From Rhodeus uyekii (Eukaryota > Chordata > Actinopteri > Cypriniformes > Acheilognathidae), in assembly GCA_037043235.1 (NCBI GenBank), contig JAWRVZ010000025.1, positions 5,378,501 to 5,442,500 on the forward strand: a DNA stretch of 64,000 bases. The letters are read 5' to 3'. A program made the position numbers and the translations under genes. Below, one piece after another: positions 13,501-25,293 of this stretch (position 1 is its first letter; every line of letters starts with the position of its first letter). Under the pieces are notes generated by a model. The model did no database searches. It was not told the origin of the DNA and was given only the letters and a program-made list of their open reading frames with translations.

Positions 13501-16500
13501 ACTCATGATAAACCAGACATCAACCTTTAAACCTTTTGTTTGCCCAGGGCGTGGGCGGATAATAAACTGAACAAAACACATCTTATATGAGATTATTAAG
13601 CTATATACACCATAAAACTCACATCTGCACAAAAGGACGAGAATGCACATGTGAACTTGACTATGCTTGTCAGAATGTTTAACTCTCGTTGTGACTTTTC
13701 CTGTAACAACGTGCAACTAAAGCGCAGAGAATTCACAACACATGATCTCATTATCGTGTTATGTATTTTGACATATCGGTGCAGCATCGTTTAATTTACT
13801 GTATTTTCATCTGTACTTTATCAAGTGATTCAAGACAGCATGTACATACTCGAAGCCAGGATGAGACAAAAAAAATATTGCAGGATAATTAATAATATCA
13901 TCAATGTTTTTGAAAAAGAAACATCTTAATAGAATATGACTGTCTCAAATAACCAGACAAGTCATTATTGTGTGAATAAACTGAAGCGCTTTTCTAGCAG
14001 GTTAATAAACTCAAGCAAATGCACCATTAATCAGATCCTCTACAACATTAAAATAATATTACAACTTACATCTGCACAAAAGGGCATGAAAGCCCCAGCG
14101 AACATGCGTGCTTGTCTAACTCCCATTATGGATGCGCTCTTCACATAACAGCAATTCTGAAAGACAGGCAACTAAAGCACAAATAATAAACAACATTCTA
14201 TTACAATAGTGTATTCATAACGTTACGTACGGCAGATGCACAGGCAGTTGTGGCCTAATGGTTAGAGAGTTATACTGTTAACCCAAAGGTTGTGGTTTTA
14301 ATTACCAATACCCGCAGGAAATGACTGAAGTGCCCTTGAGCAAGTCACCTAACCCCCAATTGCTCCCTGGGCACCACAGCAAAAATTACTGCCCACTGCT
14401 CCGTGTGTGTGTGCACTAACTTGGATGGGTTAAATACAGAGGACAAATTCTGAGTGTGGGTTACCATACTTGGCCTTCACATCATGTCACTACTGTATTT
14501 TCATTATCAAAGTGATTCCAAGCATCTGGCATGCATGCGTTCATGTTTTTCATAGCCATAGTTTCACTTTATTTCTCCGGTATGGACGGCATGCTGTCTA
14601 CCATTAACAAATCAGACCTAAGGCAATGTCCATAATACAACAATAACCAATAAGTAAAAGATAAATACACTCGCCTAAAGGATTATTAGGAACACCTGTT
14701 CAATTTCTCATTAATGCAATTATCTAATCAACCAATCACATGGCAGTTGCTTCAATGCATTTAGGGATGTGGTCCTGGTCAAGACAATCTCCTGAACTAC
14801 AAACTGAATGTCAGAATGGGAAAGAAAGGGGATTTAAGCAATTTTGAGCGTGGTATGGTTGTTGGTGTCAGACGGGCCGGTCTGAGTATTTCACAATCTG
14901 CTCAGTTACAAAGAATGGTGTGAAAAGGGAAAAACATCCAGTATGCGGCAGTCCTGTGGACGAAAATGGCTTGTTGATGCTAGAGGAAAGAGGAGAATGG
15001 GCCGACTGATTCAAGCTGATAGAAGAGCAACTTAAACTGAAATAACCACTCGTTACAACCGAGGTCTGCAGCAAAGCATTTGTGAAGCCACAACACACAG
15101 TCGGAATAAGAACATGGATCCATCATGCCTTGTTACCACTGTGCAGGCTGGTGGTGGTGGTGTAATGGTGTGGGGGATGTTTTCTTGGCGCACTTTAGGC
15201 CCCTTAGTGCCAATTGGGCATTGTTTAAATGCCACAGTCTACCTGAGCATTGTTTCTGACCATGTCCATCCCTCTATGACCACCATGTACCCATCCACTG
15301 ATGGCTACTTCCAGCAGGATAATGCACAATGTCACAAAGCTTGAATCATTTAAAATTGGTTTCTTGAACATGACAATGAGTTCACTGTACTAAAATGCCC
15401 CCCAGTCACCAGATCTCAACCCAATAGAGCATCTTTGGGATGTGGTGGAACGGGAGCTTTGTGCCCTGGATGTGCATCCCACAAATCTCCATCAACTGCA
15501 AGATGCTATCCTATCAGAATGGACCAACATTTCTAAAGAATGCTTTCAGCACCTTGTTGAATCAATGCCACATAGAATTAAGGCAGTTCTGAATGCAAAG
15601 GGGGGGTCAATCTGATGTCCTACAGTCAACGACACACACTGAATTGAAGGTACAAAGCGGCAACTCCTCATCAACTGTTCTAAACATTATTTTTCTGCAA
15701 TGAACACAAGAGACAAAAGCCCTATGAATCATATCATTTCTAACCCAAATGATTCAACACCCACACAAACATCCTCTAAAATATTTAACATCAAATTGAG
15801 GGATTGCACAACATCTGCTAAATCTGTGCTACTAGTAACATTTTACAGCAGAAAACTAAGTAAGCTTTGAGGGGGAAAACAAAACTTGGTTGGAGAGGGT
15901 AAGCAGACATGTACCGTTTCACTTGGCTTTTCCAAAGAAGAAGAGAGTTGCACTACAATGTGATCGAAACGAAACTTGGGGAATGTCAAGTTTAAGATCA
16001 AAGTTCTCGTTTTATTTTAACGTGTGTCAATCAAACAAGCATCACTTTTACTGGGAAATTTACAGACGTCAGGTAATGATGTGCAAGGATTCATTTGCAA
16101 TCATTTCTCAAACCCACACAAACCACTTCCTGAAGCAGAAGAATGCTGCTTCCGCATTTTCTTGAAACAATACTTTATCCAGCAAAGACACATTGAATTG
16201 ATCAGAAGTGACAATAAAGACACCACATTGATCATTTTATGATGATTTCTGAAGGATCATGTGACACTGCTGTAAAAATCCAGCTTTGCCATCAAAAGAA
16301 TAAATAACATTATAAAATATATGAAAATACAACAAAAACAAACTTTATTTATAAAGCACTTTAAAACTACCGAAGTAGACCAAAGTGCTGTACAGAAAGG
16401 AAAAAATAGAAATAAAATACTAATACATAAAATAGAAATAAAAAGTCACAAAATGTCAACTTCAAGTGATAAAAGCCAAGGAAAAAAGGTGGGTTTTTAA

Positions 16501-19500
16501 AAGAGATTTAAAACGAAGAATTGAGGTGGCCTGCCTAATGTGCAGTGGCAGGTCATTCCACATTTTGGGTGAAAATAGAAGAGTCACTTTAAATTATAAT
16601 AATATTTTACAAGATTACTGTTTTTGATCAAAATAAAAATCAATACATTTGATCAACCTTAAACAATGTTGTCAAATTAAATTAAATTCTGCCTTTTACA
16701 ATTAATTCTGTTTTAATTATTCACAATAGCAGAGTAATGTGTGTTAACTCACTATGCCATTCACCTCATCCAATGCTTTTTAGGTCATAATGGTTTAAAA
16801 ACTGAGGTGAGAATTAACATTTGCTAACATATGGAAATGTTATAGTGATAAATCATAGTAAGAAGTGAGTAACATGGGAAATTCCTATAGTTCACAATGT
16901 GCCTAGTGCTAAAAACAGAGTGACTTCAGCTGTGTGCCTTTAGGGAGCTGCTTTTCATTCTCACACTCTGAAACAGTGTGGGCCAAGTTAAGCTCCAGAA
17001 ACCCTAACATCAGACCCTGAGCACAGCAAGTTTTTTTTTTGCCTTCCTGTGCTACTTCCTCTTGTTTGTTTCTGTTAGACATGCATGTAAATGAAGCGAT
17101 GCAATAGCCAAGTCTTTAAAAAACATCAAAATTTCATAAAGCAGGATCTGGTCCAATACATATCAATACAGACCCTAAGGTCCAAAGTCTAGGACTTCCT
17201 GTTATGAATCATTTTCAAGATGTACTACAAGTTCCAGAATGAGTTTGTGAAGTTTTAGCTTAATTTCAGATAATTTATTATGCAATTATTTCCGGTTAGA
17301 TACAAAAACATGTAATTTTCCTGTATATATTTTTAAATACAAATGGGTGGAGCCTCTACAACCCAAGCCTCTGATACTCTGCCAACAACAAACGAAACAT
17401 CTGTTTTTTTGATTGTCATATCTATCATGGTTACGGTCACTTGACTTTTGTGTGAGCACTAAACAAAGCTCTTTTGCATTCTTTTGCACTTAAACTGTCA
17501 AATACACACAAAGTTTATTACAGAAACACAGTTTGTTATGTCTGTGAGTGTAAACAGCTGGGAAAGAAATCTATATTAGACCCCAGACAATTTACAGTAC
17601 CTGCCGCTGTACAGTACCTGCTGTTAATGGGAATCAAAGAACAAAACAAAAGCACAAAACTGCTCACTGCTTTTGATTGAGTAGGTTAAATATAGATCTC
17701 TTTCTTACTTGAAAGTTAAATATTCTAGTAGAAGATTAACTGTGTACAGCTCACGCAGGGGAGGAGCTATGCTAATAGGGGTCGCCAGGGGTGGGTGGGG
17801 CCTGGACCACCGTGACTTCATAATTTATGCATTTCTGAATGACTCATTTCGCAACACAATTTCTGATTTATGGTAAAAATAAACTGAGTCAATGGATTTT
17901 TATCATAACAGCGTGGTTGCGTACACTGCAGAAACATAAATGTTCAAAAACACTGTAAAAGTGAATTTTGGATAATAGATCCCCTTTATTTACAACCTTT
18001 TTCTACAATAGTGTGCTAGTTGGCGATTTGTTATGAATTGAACAATCTGACTTAGCATCACCAAGACAGTCCATGAAACCTAACCGTCCGGGGAACATGA
18101 GCAAATTATACAGAAACTTATGAATAAGATAGACACAAATTTGTATAAATTCGTACAAAATCACCAAATTATAAAACACTCACTAACTGACGAGACGAGT
18201 GTCGGGATCTATAAAAATAAACAAAACTATACTCAGGATACTGTATAAACTTGGAAGCACGTAATTTCTGCACAACTAACGAATTACAATCAGTTTTCAC
18301 CATTTCAAAGCAACACTTGTGCTCAACTACTAGTGTTAAATTGAGTTTGTCTGAAAAATGTTAATACTGTTAATATTTTAATACTGTTTATTATGATTAA
18401 TTTTTACAACCACTACTGGTACTGAAATTATAGACTGAAAAGATGGACAGAGCAAAAATGAATGCTTGGATGGATAAGCGGAAAAACATCCAAAGATCTG
18501 GCACAATACCATCAGACTTTCATCAGATGACCTTCAAAAATCATCCCTTCTGTCCGCTGCTTGGTCTGTGGGAAGCCTGAACACGTACTTTCAGCCGATG
18601 TACTAGATTCATGCCAAACACGTGTGAGCAGCCATACATCCATGCATACACACACATTACTTGGGATCACTTGGGACATTTTTGTCCCTGGCTCGACTTT
18701 GTGGTGCCGAATCAATATGGGAATTTGGACACATGGGACTAGCGGTCCAGCCCAATCCCACCATCCCTCAATCTCTCCACCTCTATCATTTATTCTCCAA
18801 GAGCAACGCTCTCAATGACTCACATATTACATAAGGCAAGAGACACTCATTTGCTCATTGAGCCGCGTTCACGTGTTGTTAAGGGGGAAATAGTGCAGAT
18901 GCCATGTGGTTTTGGGAACAGAGAGTTAAATGCTAGTCAGACTGGACTAGTTTTTCAAAAGACACTGGTGTTACAATTACTAACAGAGAACATTTCTGAT
19001 TTCAAGTAACAATTCGGGTGGGATTGGGTTATGTGGATCACAAAATCTACTGAAATAAACAATACTTGCGTTTAAAGTTGTCAAAAAATATAGATATCTC
19101 GATACTGAAATATTTGATGAACACAAACACAAACACTGAAACGCAGTGTTTGTATTTGAATGAAATAAGTATATGTATAAAGTGGGAATTAGTGTTTCAT
19201 GCAGACTTACAATCGTAATATACTTCTGTCTTAGAAATAATAATTGTAGTATATTCCTCTCCTTGTTGACTTCATTTGCTATTTACGTTGGGATGCCAAC
19301 AGTACTTCAAGCAACAACTGTTATTTTACCCAGAACGTTTGCAGAAAGTTTTACAAGCACAAAATGCTTAATGTTAAAGCAGAAACTCACCTGACCTTAC
19401 CAGACTAAAACTAGACCCATCTGAGCTGAAGTATAACTTAGACTTTTCAAAAACCCACACACAAGTGCCCAAGTGACTTATCACATATACACACCTCAGT

Positions 19501-20216
19501 CTTATAATATCACATCAAATGCCTGTCAACATGGACATCTGTCTTAGTTCTCAGGCCAAATCTGCCATGTAGAACGTGATATAGATCTATTTTATAGAGG
19601 GAGACTCTCACTGACAGGGGCAACAGACGTACCGTACACACACCCTCAATGGAGAGAAAGCAAGAGAGCGAGTGTGTGCCCAGCCCCCACCAATACCTTC
19701 CAGATGCTCGACTGAAAACAAAGAAATGATGCTCATTTTATTCCATCCGGTAGCTTAAGTCCAACGGTTATTTCTGTTATCAAAGCTCTGACAGCGAAAC
19801 AAACAAAAGAACAAAACCTTTTGTCCTTGACGTCCAGAATCATGGATGCTAAGAGACTAAACTGATCCACTGCAAACCATCTGCAACTCAGAATTACGTA
19901 GAAACCATTGAACAACCATTCCCTGTCACCGCCCACAAGTTACTTTACATATTTCATAATCAACGGACATATTACTTCCTACAAAATAAATCAATGAGGC
20001 AGCTCTGTCAGCATCTTAGATATCAATGCTTAAAAAGTAAGAGTGGATGGCAGTGGAAGGTGGAGGTGTAGGAGTTTGGAGGAGGTTTTTGTGTGTAATC
20101 TTACCTGAAGCTTGGCCTGTGGGGAGCATGCCGAGGAGAAGGAGCAGCAGGGATTTGGCGGCCACCCTGTGAGCGAGCGAGGCTCTCGTCTCACACGCTA
20201 CCATTCCATTGCACAT
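2978..20216 (-). CDS. susd6: susd6-like sushi-domain membrane protein, six coding exons
   Basis: Type I membrane protein with extracellular CCP/sushi modules, one transmembrane helix and a cytoplasmic tail. Coding exons, in transcript order on the minus strand, are 20216-20105, 6433-6242, 5879-5685, 5074-4936, 4169-3751 and 3003-2978. All junctions are GT-AG, phases agree throughout, and the sum is 1083 nt (360 aa plus stop). Residues 1-37 are a signal peptide, about 39-100 sushi 1, 103-165 sushi 2, and about 179-202 the membrane helix. The tail carries LPSYEEAVYG and ends DDIPLLKEA. The helix region, the LPSYEEAVYG tail motif and the C-terminus match what I know of SUSD6 (KIAA0247/DRAGO). 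The mammalian protein is reported as p53-inducible and, with TMEM127 and WWP2, as promoting MHC-I turnover. Carrying that function over to this fish gene is inference. The family call is firm. Confidence 0.9.
3526..3613. repeat. AC then TA microsatellite
   Basis: About 10 AC units followed by about 32 TA units with little interruption. It lies in the intron before the last susd6 exon. Reading frames across it (His-Thr, Tyr-Ile) are spurious. Confidence 0.95.
3751..4169 (-). CDS. susd6: susd6 coding exon 5: cytoplasmic tail
   Basis: This exon encodes most of the tail, including TTIMVEGVQVSLPSYEEAVYG, then a Ser/Pro-rich stretch and SLLSVTSAEDYGD. The LPSY element resembles the PPxY/LPxY motifs bound by WW domains of NEDD4-family ligases. 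It ends gatg|gtgagt; reading through gives a false stop four bases later. The acceptor is the tandem aagcag, so the exon may start at 4172 or 4169; both keep frame and differ by one serine. Confidence 0.87.
4936..5074 (-). CDS. susd6: susd6 coding exon 4: transmembrane segment
   Basis: This 139-nt exon lies between ttctcttccag|GCGAGG and agccg|gtgagg. It encodes a short juxtamembrane stalk, then a helix of about 24 hydrophobic residues (core ALILLLVVLFVLL) and a basic stop-transfer stretch (QPKLKSFHHSR). That places the C-terminus in the cytosol. Confidence 0.9.
5155..5320. repeat. short interspersed repeat (CCAGCTGG-type)
   Basis: It is rich in related phrases (aaccagtct, ctggtctgcc, accagctggcc, aaccagc) in both orientations. 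This is typical of a very abundant non-autonomous DNA repeat that I recognise from cyprinid genomes. It lies in the intron between the susd6 transmembrane and sushi 2 exons. Confidence 0.4.
5685..5879 (-). CDS. susd6: susd6 coding exon 3: second sushi domain
   Basis: This 195-nt exon is phase 1 at both ends, with acceptor ccaatag|TTTGTC and donor caag|gtacgt. It encodes a CCP module with six cysteines. The usual four are joined by an extra pair in NCHPSPC. The membrane-proximal sushi of mammalian SUSD6, as I recall it, has the same NGGY-C-HP-P-C arrangement, so this is the orthologous domain. A SINE sits about 17 bases into the intron beyond its acceptor. Confidence 0.88.
5897..6055 (+). repeat. 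tRNA-derived SINE next to a splice site
   Basis: The tRNA-like head begins gagctcaagcagtagag and carries a perfect pol III B box, GGTTCGATTCC (5944-5954). The body ends with the aagtcgctttggataaagcg tail and an ATAAATATAAATG-like 3' end. It occupies much of the 362-bp intron between the two susd6 sushi exons, antisense to the gene. Related copies are at 11464, 42828 and 45896. Confidence 0.8.
6242..6433 (-). CDS. susd6: susd6 coding exon 2: first sushi domain
   Basis: This 192-nt exon is phase 1 at both ends, bounded by ctgtag| and |gtatgt. It encodes one complete CCP module with four cysteines (GCPRPS, QYSCDPGY, ITCTV, PRCVK) and the conserved tryptophan in GQWSSDPP. An N-linked sequon (NLT) is present. 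Because it is symmetric, it could be skipped without changing frame. Confidence 0.88.
9304..9390. repeat. fragment of the Tigger-like MITE family
   Basis: The run containing aaaatcactcgattcgttcc and atgcccattt is nearly identical to 10663-10735 inside the full MITE at 10596. The ends are missing. Confidence 0.65.
10503..10570. repeat. poly-A tract followed by TA/CA microsatellite
   Basis: About 25 A residues run into a TA array and then short CA units, just upstream of the Tigger-like MITE. The spurious reading frames across it are low-complexity. Confidence 0.9.
10596..11337. mobile_element. Tigger/pogo-like non-autonomous element
   Basis: The 742-bp unit begins CAGTAATACCTCGGTT and ends in the inverted form (...GAGGTATTACTG). 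TA dinucleotides flank both ends (10594-10595 and 11338-11339). TA duplications and the CAG-TACCTCG-type terminus fit the pogo/Tigger branch of Tc1/mariner. There is no transposase ORF. Confidence 0.7.
11464..11612 (-). repeat. tRNA-derived SINE (reverse)
   Basis: This is the reverse complement of the SINE at 5897. The 3' tail comes first (catttatgcatttagcagac), then the B box as gggatcgaaccc, and the tRNA-like head ends near gattgagcaac. Confidence 0.78.
13560..14560 (+). repeat. imperfect local direct duplication
   Basis: Sequence around 13615-13735 (acatctgcacaaaagg..., aactaaagc) recurs at about 14065-14180. The phrase ctgtattttcatc...agtgattc at 13798 recurs at 14491. A SINE (14236-14490) separates the parts of the second copy. 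No coding potential is visible. Confidence 0.5.
14236..14490 (+). repeat. tRNA-derived SINE, second family
   Basis: The tRNA-like head (gtggcctaatggttagagag) is followed by the conserved body cccttgagcaagtcacc and tgctccctgggcaccac, and a tail containing ggatgggttaaatac. I recognise this family as widespread in teleosts. It differs from the SINE at 5897. Confidence 0.75.
14668..15613 (+). mobile_element. degenerate Tc1-like transposon
   Basis: The left end (CACTCGCCTAAAGGATTATT) abuts a TA, and the interior matches a common fish Tc1 family. Transposase traces include QQDNAQCHK near 15315-15340 (second catalytic Asp region) and SPDLNPIEHLWDVV near 15412-15455. Internal deletions have removed the region expected to carry the first catalytic Asp and part of the DNA-binding domain. 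Frameshifts and stops are present, and the right inverted repeat is absent. It is immobile. Confidence 0.75.
16120..16600. repeat. interspersed repeat sequence, family uncertain
   Basis: One part (gatttctgaaggatcatgtg) and another (aagcactttaaaactacc...gtacagaaagg) are phrases I associate with abundant fish retroelement 3' ends and interspersed repeats. Boundaries are uncertain and no ORF is credible. Confidence 0.35.
20105..20216 (-). CDS. susd6: susd6 coding exon 1: signal peptide
   Basis: Starts at the ATG at 20216 and ends at a consensus donor (gcttcag|gtaagat) in phase 1. It encodes 37 residues with a leucine-rich core (SLLLLLLGML) followed by small residues suited to signal peptidase cleavage. 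A second in-frame ATG four codons downstream could also initiate. The next exon's first two bases complete a Gly codon just before the first sushi cysteine. Confidence 0.88.
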
Positions 20217-20717
20217 CTTTCAGCACTGCTTGTGCAGCAAGAGTCCTCTCCGGCTGAACCTGATGACACAAACACACTTATTACAACAGGGAGCTAAGCA
20301 GAGTGTATTAAATGCAAAACAAAAGCGGTAGCTTCAACACCCTTTAAGAGTCCTTTACCACACTCGCATGTAGGGGGGAGCTATTTGACCAAAATCGTAA
20401 AACACCATACAAGTATTTTTATACAACGATAATGATAAATATAATTTTTGCTTTGAATGAGGTTATCATATCAAAATATTTCATACCGTTTAAATTTTAA
20501 TCGTTCTTGTCACCAATTTCATTATCACAAATAACGAAAAACTAACACTAACCTAGCGAGGTAAAGAAAATAACAACTCAAGCTTGTATTGGAGGACACT
20601 TGCAAAGATGGATATTTTGACAAGTGTGTGTGTGTGTATTTGAACATTCAAACCCAATATGACGGAAAAAATAACTCTTTGCATATGTGCACGCTTCTCT
20701 CAGACAGCGTGTGTATA

Positions 20718-21096
20718 CAGTAATCCCACGTCACTTTGCGGTTCAAGTTTCGCGGCCTCAGTGCATCGCTGATTTTTCAAAAATATTCATTGAAAAATAG
20801 AATTCAAAAATATCGCCATATCGGCAGCCAGATTGCGGAAAGCAGCGTTGTTTCATCGTGATGTGCGAGAGAAACGGTTTCCCAGGATGCCAGACAAAGA
20901 GAAACTCTCTCAGAGGCTTTGTACACACACACGGGCACTCAGACAAGACACGTGATTGGTTCCCGGTGCAATATCGACAAATGGGAGCACGAGTGGATGT
21001 ATCCCGTGAGCTGATTGGCTGATCCTACTTTGCGGATTTTCACCTATCGCGGGGGGGTTCCGGTCCACATTAACCGCGATAAACGAGGGATCACTG
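20718..21096. mobile_element. Tigger-like MITE, 379 bp
   Basis: The termini CAGTAATCCCACGTC and GACGAGGGATCACTG-type are inverted, with TA on both flanks (20716-20717 and 21097-21098). It is related in its ends to the element at 10596 but has a different, CG-rich interior. Non-coding. Confidence 0.65.
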
Positions 21097-22384
21097 TACA
21101 GCAAAATTTGTAAAAAGATGTGTCTTTTGCCTCTTATTGCGCTTCAATAGTTGACAATCACTTGTTTTTAAACCACAATGCTTAGAAACATATTCAGGTT
21201 AAAATATTTGAGCATAACTGCGACAGAGACAGTCCATGATCTCTACCGGTTAATCAGGTCTTTGGGTATATTGCCAACCTCTACTCACTGGAATCTGTGC
21301 TTGCAGGATTTCATCAAAAATGAAGCAGATTTCCACAGACATCACAAAGTATATAAAAACTTTTTTGCTTCACATGGCAATGGCAGGTGAACTGGACAAA
21401 AGTATTTCAACCTACATTAAACTGTATTTTTCATTAATAAAAATATTTTTAAAAAGAAAGAAAATTAGATATTTTCAACCCCGATGAATTTAGCACCTAA
21501 GCCACTCATCAAATATCTCACATCATTTATAGTCAGATGATCATTCTTACAACATGATTTATTCATGTTATAATAGTTTTTTTAACATGTAAAAAACAGA
21601 GCATATAGCCGTTTAATAAACCAAACTATGCAATATTTGCAATTCAAGAAACAGTTTGTTTAAAAACATCATTGTGCTCAACTAATGGATGACGTGAAAA
21701 CTAAATAACCTTGAGGAATGGAATTGCTCATGTCATAATACATTTTATAGTTTACAGTAATAATATGAATTAACAAAATACAGAACAGATGCTGCAGGGT
21801 ATTCATGTTGGGTATGGTGTTGTTTATATTACATATTAGGAAAAAAACAAGAGCACAGACATCACGCAAATGAGAGCAGGTGTTAATGCAAAGTAAGCAC
21901 GAGCCATTTGTCAGCATTCTTCCAAAAAGAGATAAATGTGCATGCAGAAGGAAGATTCATTTAAAAAACATGGGATGCAGGAGTCCCAGAAAAAAACAGG
22001 ATGCTTAGGGTGCAGCTACTGCACCCACATGAGGCCAATCTGCTCCCGCCGCCACACCTTTCCCTTCCTAGCTCCGGAGAAGCACTAGGGTGCCCAAGGA
22101 GCACAAGGAGTGTGACGCACATCCCACTGGCAGAGAAGCGCTCGCCTGCTGTCTCGTGTACCAAACAGACTAGTGCAGAAGAACGTTCTCCAACAAAATG
22201 CTTAGTGCCAACAGGATCCCAGAGTGGGAAAGCAGCAAATCAGCTTGGATTCAGTAAAAATGACTAAGGTGTTGCGCAGATGGCGTCCCGAGCAAAGCGT
22301 AATATCGAAATAAAATAAATATCCAACAACAACTGGCAGAAAATATATTACAAGCTGTTCAAGAACCAAGCTTGTACAAGATCC

Positions 22385-23250
22385 AGCTCACACAAAAATG
22401 AATAATTACTTACATTATGTCATTCCAAACCCACAAGACTTTTGTTCGTATTCAAAACACAAAGCATTTTTGTTTTATCAAACCTGAGAGATTTCTGTTC
22501 TTCCATTGAAAGTCCATTACACCACATCTAAGGCTACATTCAGACTGCAGGTAAATGTGGCCCAAATCTGAATGTATTGCTCACAAGTGACTCAGATCTG
22601 TTTTTCCCACGACATGCACAAACCACATGAAATCTGATCTTTTCAATTCCTATTTGAGACACTTCCATGTGTGATACTTAATCCGATCCATTCAGATGTT
22701 TTGCAATGCGACCTGAGCCTGAACGGTCATATCGGAATCCATGCAACTTTTACGTCACTCTAGAGCAATTTTTCTTACAATTCTGCACTCATGGGAGTCA
22801 CTTCACAGATTTGACACACCCGACATTTGATAAAGGAACGACAGCGATGTGTCAGAACTCATAAGTATCATAGTAAAAATATTCTTCAAGCAAAACACGA
22901 GGGCTTGTATCATAAATTTTAAGCGACTCTGCTCACAAAGCGATCATAAGTCTAAGTGATACAAACAGATTCAATTATTAGACTTGTATTAACATAAACA
23001 TTGATCAACACACATACTAGAGAACATCACATAATATTAGTCATTGGATTTATTTAAAATTCTTTTAGGATCCATTTATGGACTTTCTGAAGCATCAACA
23101 TTTTAGACTTTTAATGGAGGGACCAAAATCTCTCAGGTTTCATTAAAAATATCTTAATTTGTGTCTGCAAAGAACAACAACATCTTTGTGTTTGGAATAG
23201 CATGAGGAAGAGTGATTGAAGCAGATTATTTTTTTGTGTGTGTGAACTAT
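22385..23250. repeat. old TTAA-type DNA element with nested repeat
   Basis: The outer sequence (ttacattatgtcattccaaa, and inverted tttggaatagcatgag) matches the termini of the TTAA-flanked family seen intact at 51662. The middle (ggctacattcagactgcagg...) looks like a second element inserted into it. Both are heavily diverged. Confidence 0.5.
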
Positions 23251-25000
23251 GCCTTTAAGAGAGTTAAAACAACAAAACAGGCCAGACGCCAAAAGTAACG
23301 TGGCACCACAGTTTCTGCTTCATCATACCAGAGCTGCCTCCAGGTTCAAACATAAAAGCGTTTGAGCAACAAATATCCAAAACCAGAGCCCTTCCAGGGA
23401 GTTTAGTTCAAGATGTGAGAGAAAGGCAAAAGGAAATGCATGGGAATAGTGAGACTGAATCTGCCGAGAAGAGTCCAGGCTGCATGACAGTAAAGAAAAG
23501 GCCTTTTGTTGGGTACATTACGGCTCAAACAACTCCTTTATTTACACCTTTCCGTACAAAAGGCAATGGGTAAGAGGCGGTCACCCGTAGGGAACCAACA
23601 AGAGTTTGTGCAGGGAAGTTTTTCAAAGCAACCATTTCCACATGATATCAAATTGAAACACCTCTTGATCAAGTTTCAACATGAAGCTTCACATTTAAGT
23701 CCAGACATGCAAACGGAGAAAAACATAATTAAAGTTGTAGTTGGGTTACAAATGTTAAAAAGACAAAGCATGCTGGCTCCTAATTAGAGATACCAGCAAA
23801 TTATAAAGCAATTAGTCGTAGGAAGATGACACTAATCTTGCTTTCACTGCGAGAAATGGCACTGACACCGACTCCCTGCAAAAACTACAAACACTTTTTA
23901 ATAAAAATAAAAACAGGGCAGGTATTTGGAGAGAACTAGAGCGCGCTGAGGGACATAACGTGGATATTCTTTGCAAGATGGAAATAAGCCCCAGTATGTC
24001 CGGGCTTAAAGTCACACGCGCCGACACGTGCAACTGTTCCGAGAGCAGAACAAGCACAACAAAGAGAACAGATCGTGCCCTGCTCTCCAACTACTGCGAA
24101 CAGAACAATACAGACAAACAAACTAAAATATGAAATCACCAATAATTAGTTTTAAGTTTCCTAAAGTACTAAACTTTGAGGTTGTTTCTAACTTTTCGCT
24201 CACAAGCTTTTAAAGCCCTCCTGTTATAAGTGAACACTGTTTACGGTATGTGCGCGTGCGCGCGAATGTATTTGCGCGTGTAGGAGTCCAATGTTTCGAC
24301 ATGTCTTTTTCTTGCTAAAGTAGAAAAAACAGGATGTATGTTTTAATTACAAGTCAACTGTAACACTGTAGATATTCACACGACGTAATAAACCGGTTGA
24401 CGCAAGCACGACGACATTTGTGGTCCGTCGCTGGCCGAAATAATATTGTAACATTGACGAATATACTTGTCAATGTATCTACAACAAAAACAGCTGCTTA
24501 ATAATTCGCATACAACTGGTGTCTAACAGACTAGTAAAGTAAAATGGCAGCCTATGGGTGATAGGAAGCTAACAACAGGCTTTGTCCGCATCGCTGGACT
24601 GACGACTTTAGTAATCGCGTTATGACACACTAATTAACAGCCACATTTCCAACTGAAAGTCGTCAGATAATGGCCTCGGGACCTTGTGATTGAACATATA
24701 CAACAAATACTCGTTATGGTCTTGAACAAAAATAGATATTTCCCTGTGCTTTTGTTTGGATTTGGGTTCAATATCAAGCTATATGGCTGGGATAGCTTCC
24801 CATGAGTACATTAAAGTCCTTATCCATCAATAACTAACCGAACTAATATTTCTATATTCAAGTGCAAAGACTTAATAATTTGGCTATTGATATCTGTTAG
24901 CTTTTACGTTATCTAGTGATTCAGATCCTAAGGACTCCGAGTGGCTAACCGTGTTAGCTCAGCTAACTAACCTTCACAGCGCAAATAAAAGAGATCTTAC

Positions 25001-25293
25001 CAGTGAATGCCCTCCTCTTTAAAATCAGTATCGGGTCAACATGGAGCTGCGTTTGATAGACGGAAATCCCAGGGTTACTGTAAACGGTATATGTTGGTAT
25101 GGAATATATACTGACTGAGATTCTGACGGCCCTTTTCGATGTGATCACCCGTCTACGGAGAAGGTTGAGAGCAGCCAGCCAGCGGGGCCAGATCTGAGTA
25201 CCTCCTCCCAACAGAAAGAGCTTCGAGCTCCACCAGCGGCCTCGCTCTCACACCGTCTCCATGACGACCGCGGCGAACTAAACGGGGCGGGGC
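25001..25293 (-). promoter_or_regulatory. susd6: susd6 promoter and non-coding first exon
   Basis: On the minus strand a consensus donor (cactg|gtaagatc) follows base 25001. Above it is GC-rich, CpG-containing sequence, and a GC box (GGGGCGGGGC, 25284-25293) typical of Sp1-driven TATA-less promoters. Its phase-free position upstream of the signal-peptide exon suits a 5' UTR exon spliced across 24999-20217. The duplicated thioesterase gene starts about 0.8 kb away in the opposite direction, so the two may share a divergent promoter region. Confidence 0.55.

Larger units (their letters stand above)
6434..20104 (-). other. susd6: susd6 intron between signal and sushi exons
   Basis: This 13.7 kb intron shows no convincing coding exon. 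It contains Tigger-like MITE pieces (9304-9390 and 10596-11337), a SINE (11464-11612), an imperfect local duplication (13.56-14.56 kb) holding a second SINE, a degenerate Tc1 element (14668-15613) and further interspersed repeat sequence near 16.1-16.6 kb. The rest is AT-rich sequence with nothing I can identify. Confidence 0.7.
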
